Shown here: piece by piece, positions 57,951-58,235 of the stretch | Position numbering within the stretch: position 1 is the first letter of the stretch | Layout: each line of letters starts with the position of its first letter | Assembly: GCA_905250885.1 (NCBI GenBank) | Contig: CAJNOQ010000268.1 | Location: 1-58,235, forward strand | Origin: Didymodactylos carnosus | Taxonomy: Eukaryota; Rotifera; Eurotatoria; Philodinida; Philodinidae | DNA: 58,235 bases | Reading direction: 5' to 3' | Program-made: the position numbers and the translations under genes | The notes under the pieces: generated by a model | Seen by the model: the letters and a program-made list of their open reading frames with translations, nothing else | Databases searched by the model: none | What the model was told of the DNA's origin: nothing

Positions 57951-58235
57951 CATTCCCTCCTCCTCAAAAAAGTCAGTTTTCGTCAAAAATTTCGAAATCG
58001 AGATAAATGCATGGGGAGATAGCCCGTCTTCTGCTCTCTCAGAAACACTATTGGTTTTTTCTTCGGCTCCCATTTTTGACCGAAATTTTTGATAATTTCC
58101 ATTAAGGCCCCCCTCAAAAAAGTCGAATTTCGTCAAAAAAACGAAATTTTAGATAAGTGTATAAGTAAACGCTATCGAATGTGTTCATATGGTTTCTTGT
58201 AGAGTTTTTCACGGCGGATCTTCTGAAAAAAAATC

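Larger units (their letters stand above)
52074..58235. other. Gene-free 6.2-kb stretch of nested transposons
   Basis: Downstream of SRP14 no gene is recognised to the window end. The stretch is occupied by a hAT-like element with a second element inside (52592-53628), a mariner-like palindrome (54807-55226), a palindrome within a palindrome (55430-56632), a LINE 3' tail (57405-57530, minus) and an inverted duplicate (57536-57950). A pair of ~50-bp direct repeats (CTCAAAAAAGTC...TTCGTCAAAAA) lies at about 57962 and 58112. Confidence 0.6.

Overview
The window is nuclear DNA of a small-genome animal. It is AT-rich, and its protein genes are cut by many GT-AG introns, most of them only about 55-75 nt. 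The gene set is typically animal: exocyst, nexin-dynein regulatory complex, oligosaccharyltransferase, TBK1/IKK-epsilon kinase and RhoGDI. Gene style, intron size, acceptor-like AGs directly before some start codons, and short non-autonomous transposons fit a bdelloid rotifer best. That assignment is an inference from style, not from a marker gene.

Thirteen intact protein genes could be rebuilt exon by exon, with total lengths divisible by three and sizes close to their families. In order they are RPL23A (-), DRC2/CCDC65 (-), OSTC (+), an unrecognised secreted Cys-containing protein (-), EIF1AD (-), a USP22-type deubiquitinase without the usual N-terminal zinc finger (-), MRM3 (+), CAPZA (+), EXOC6/Sec15 (+), RPRD1 (-), TBK1 (+), ARHGDI/RhoGDI (+) and SRP14 (+). 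They are unrelated housekeeping, secretory, ciliary and signalling genes. I see no operon logic; close spacing (MRM3-CAPZA 285 bp, RhoGDI-SRP14 613 bp) is ordinary compactness.

The rest is transposon debris. It includes three coding fragments of non-LTR retrotransposons: an ORF1 remnant at 6.1-6.6 kb and C-terminal ends at 13.7-14.2 kb and 25.6-26.2 kb. A second copy of the last family's 3' end lies at 57.4 kb. Two hAT-like elements have 'CAGAGNTGGGC' ends and 8-bp target duplications, one carrying a further inserted element with its own 8-bp duplication. There are two mini-elements with CAGAGGCG ends, mariner-like elements, and at least eight long palindromes (foldback elements) with arms of 70-280 bp, some nested. 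Repeats account for most of three unusually long introns: EIF1AD intron 2, USP22-like intron 6 and TBK1 intron 7. No transposase gene is present, so all DNA elements here are non-autonomous.

Region by region: 1-4.5 kb, no intact gene; 4.5-9.6 kb, RPL23A and DRC2 separated by a dead LINE ORF1 and a MITE; 9.6-12.5 kb, a palindrome; 12.5-21.3 kb, OSTC, LINE fragment, secreted protein, EIF1AD and USP22-like; 21.3-27.8 kb, gene-free repeat cluster with perfect hairpins and a tRNA-like sequence; 27.8-40.2 kb, dense genes MRM3, CAPZA, EXOC6 and RPRD1; 42.4-52.1 kb, TBK1, RhoGDI and SRP14; 52.1-58.2 kb, nested transposons. The most unusual material is the collection of long inverted repeats, especially those inside introns, which would give long RNA hairpins if transcribed.
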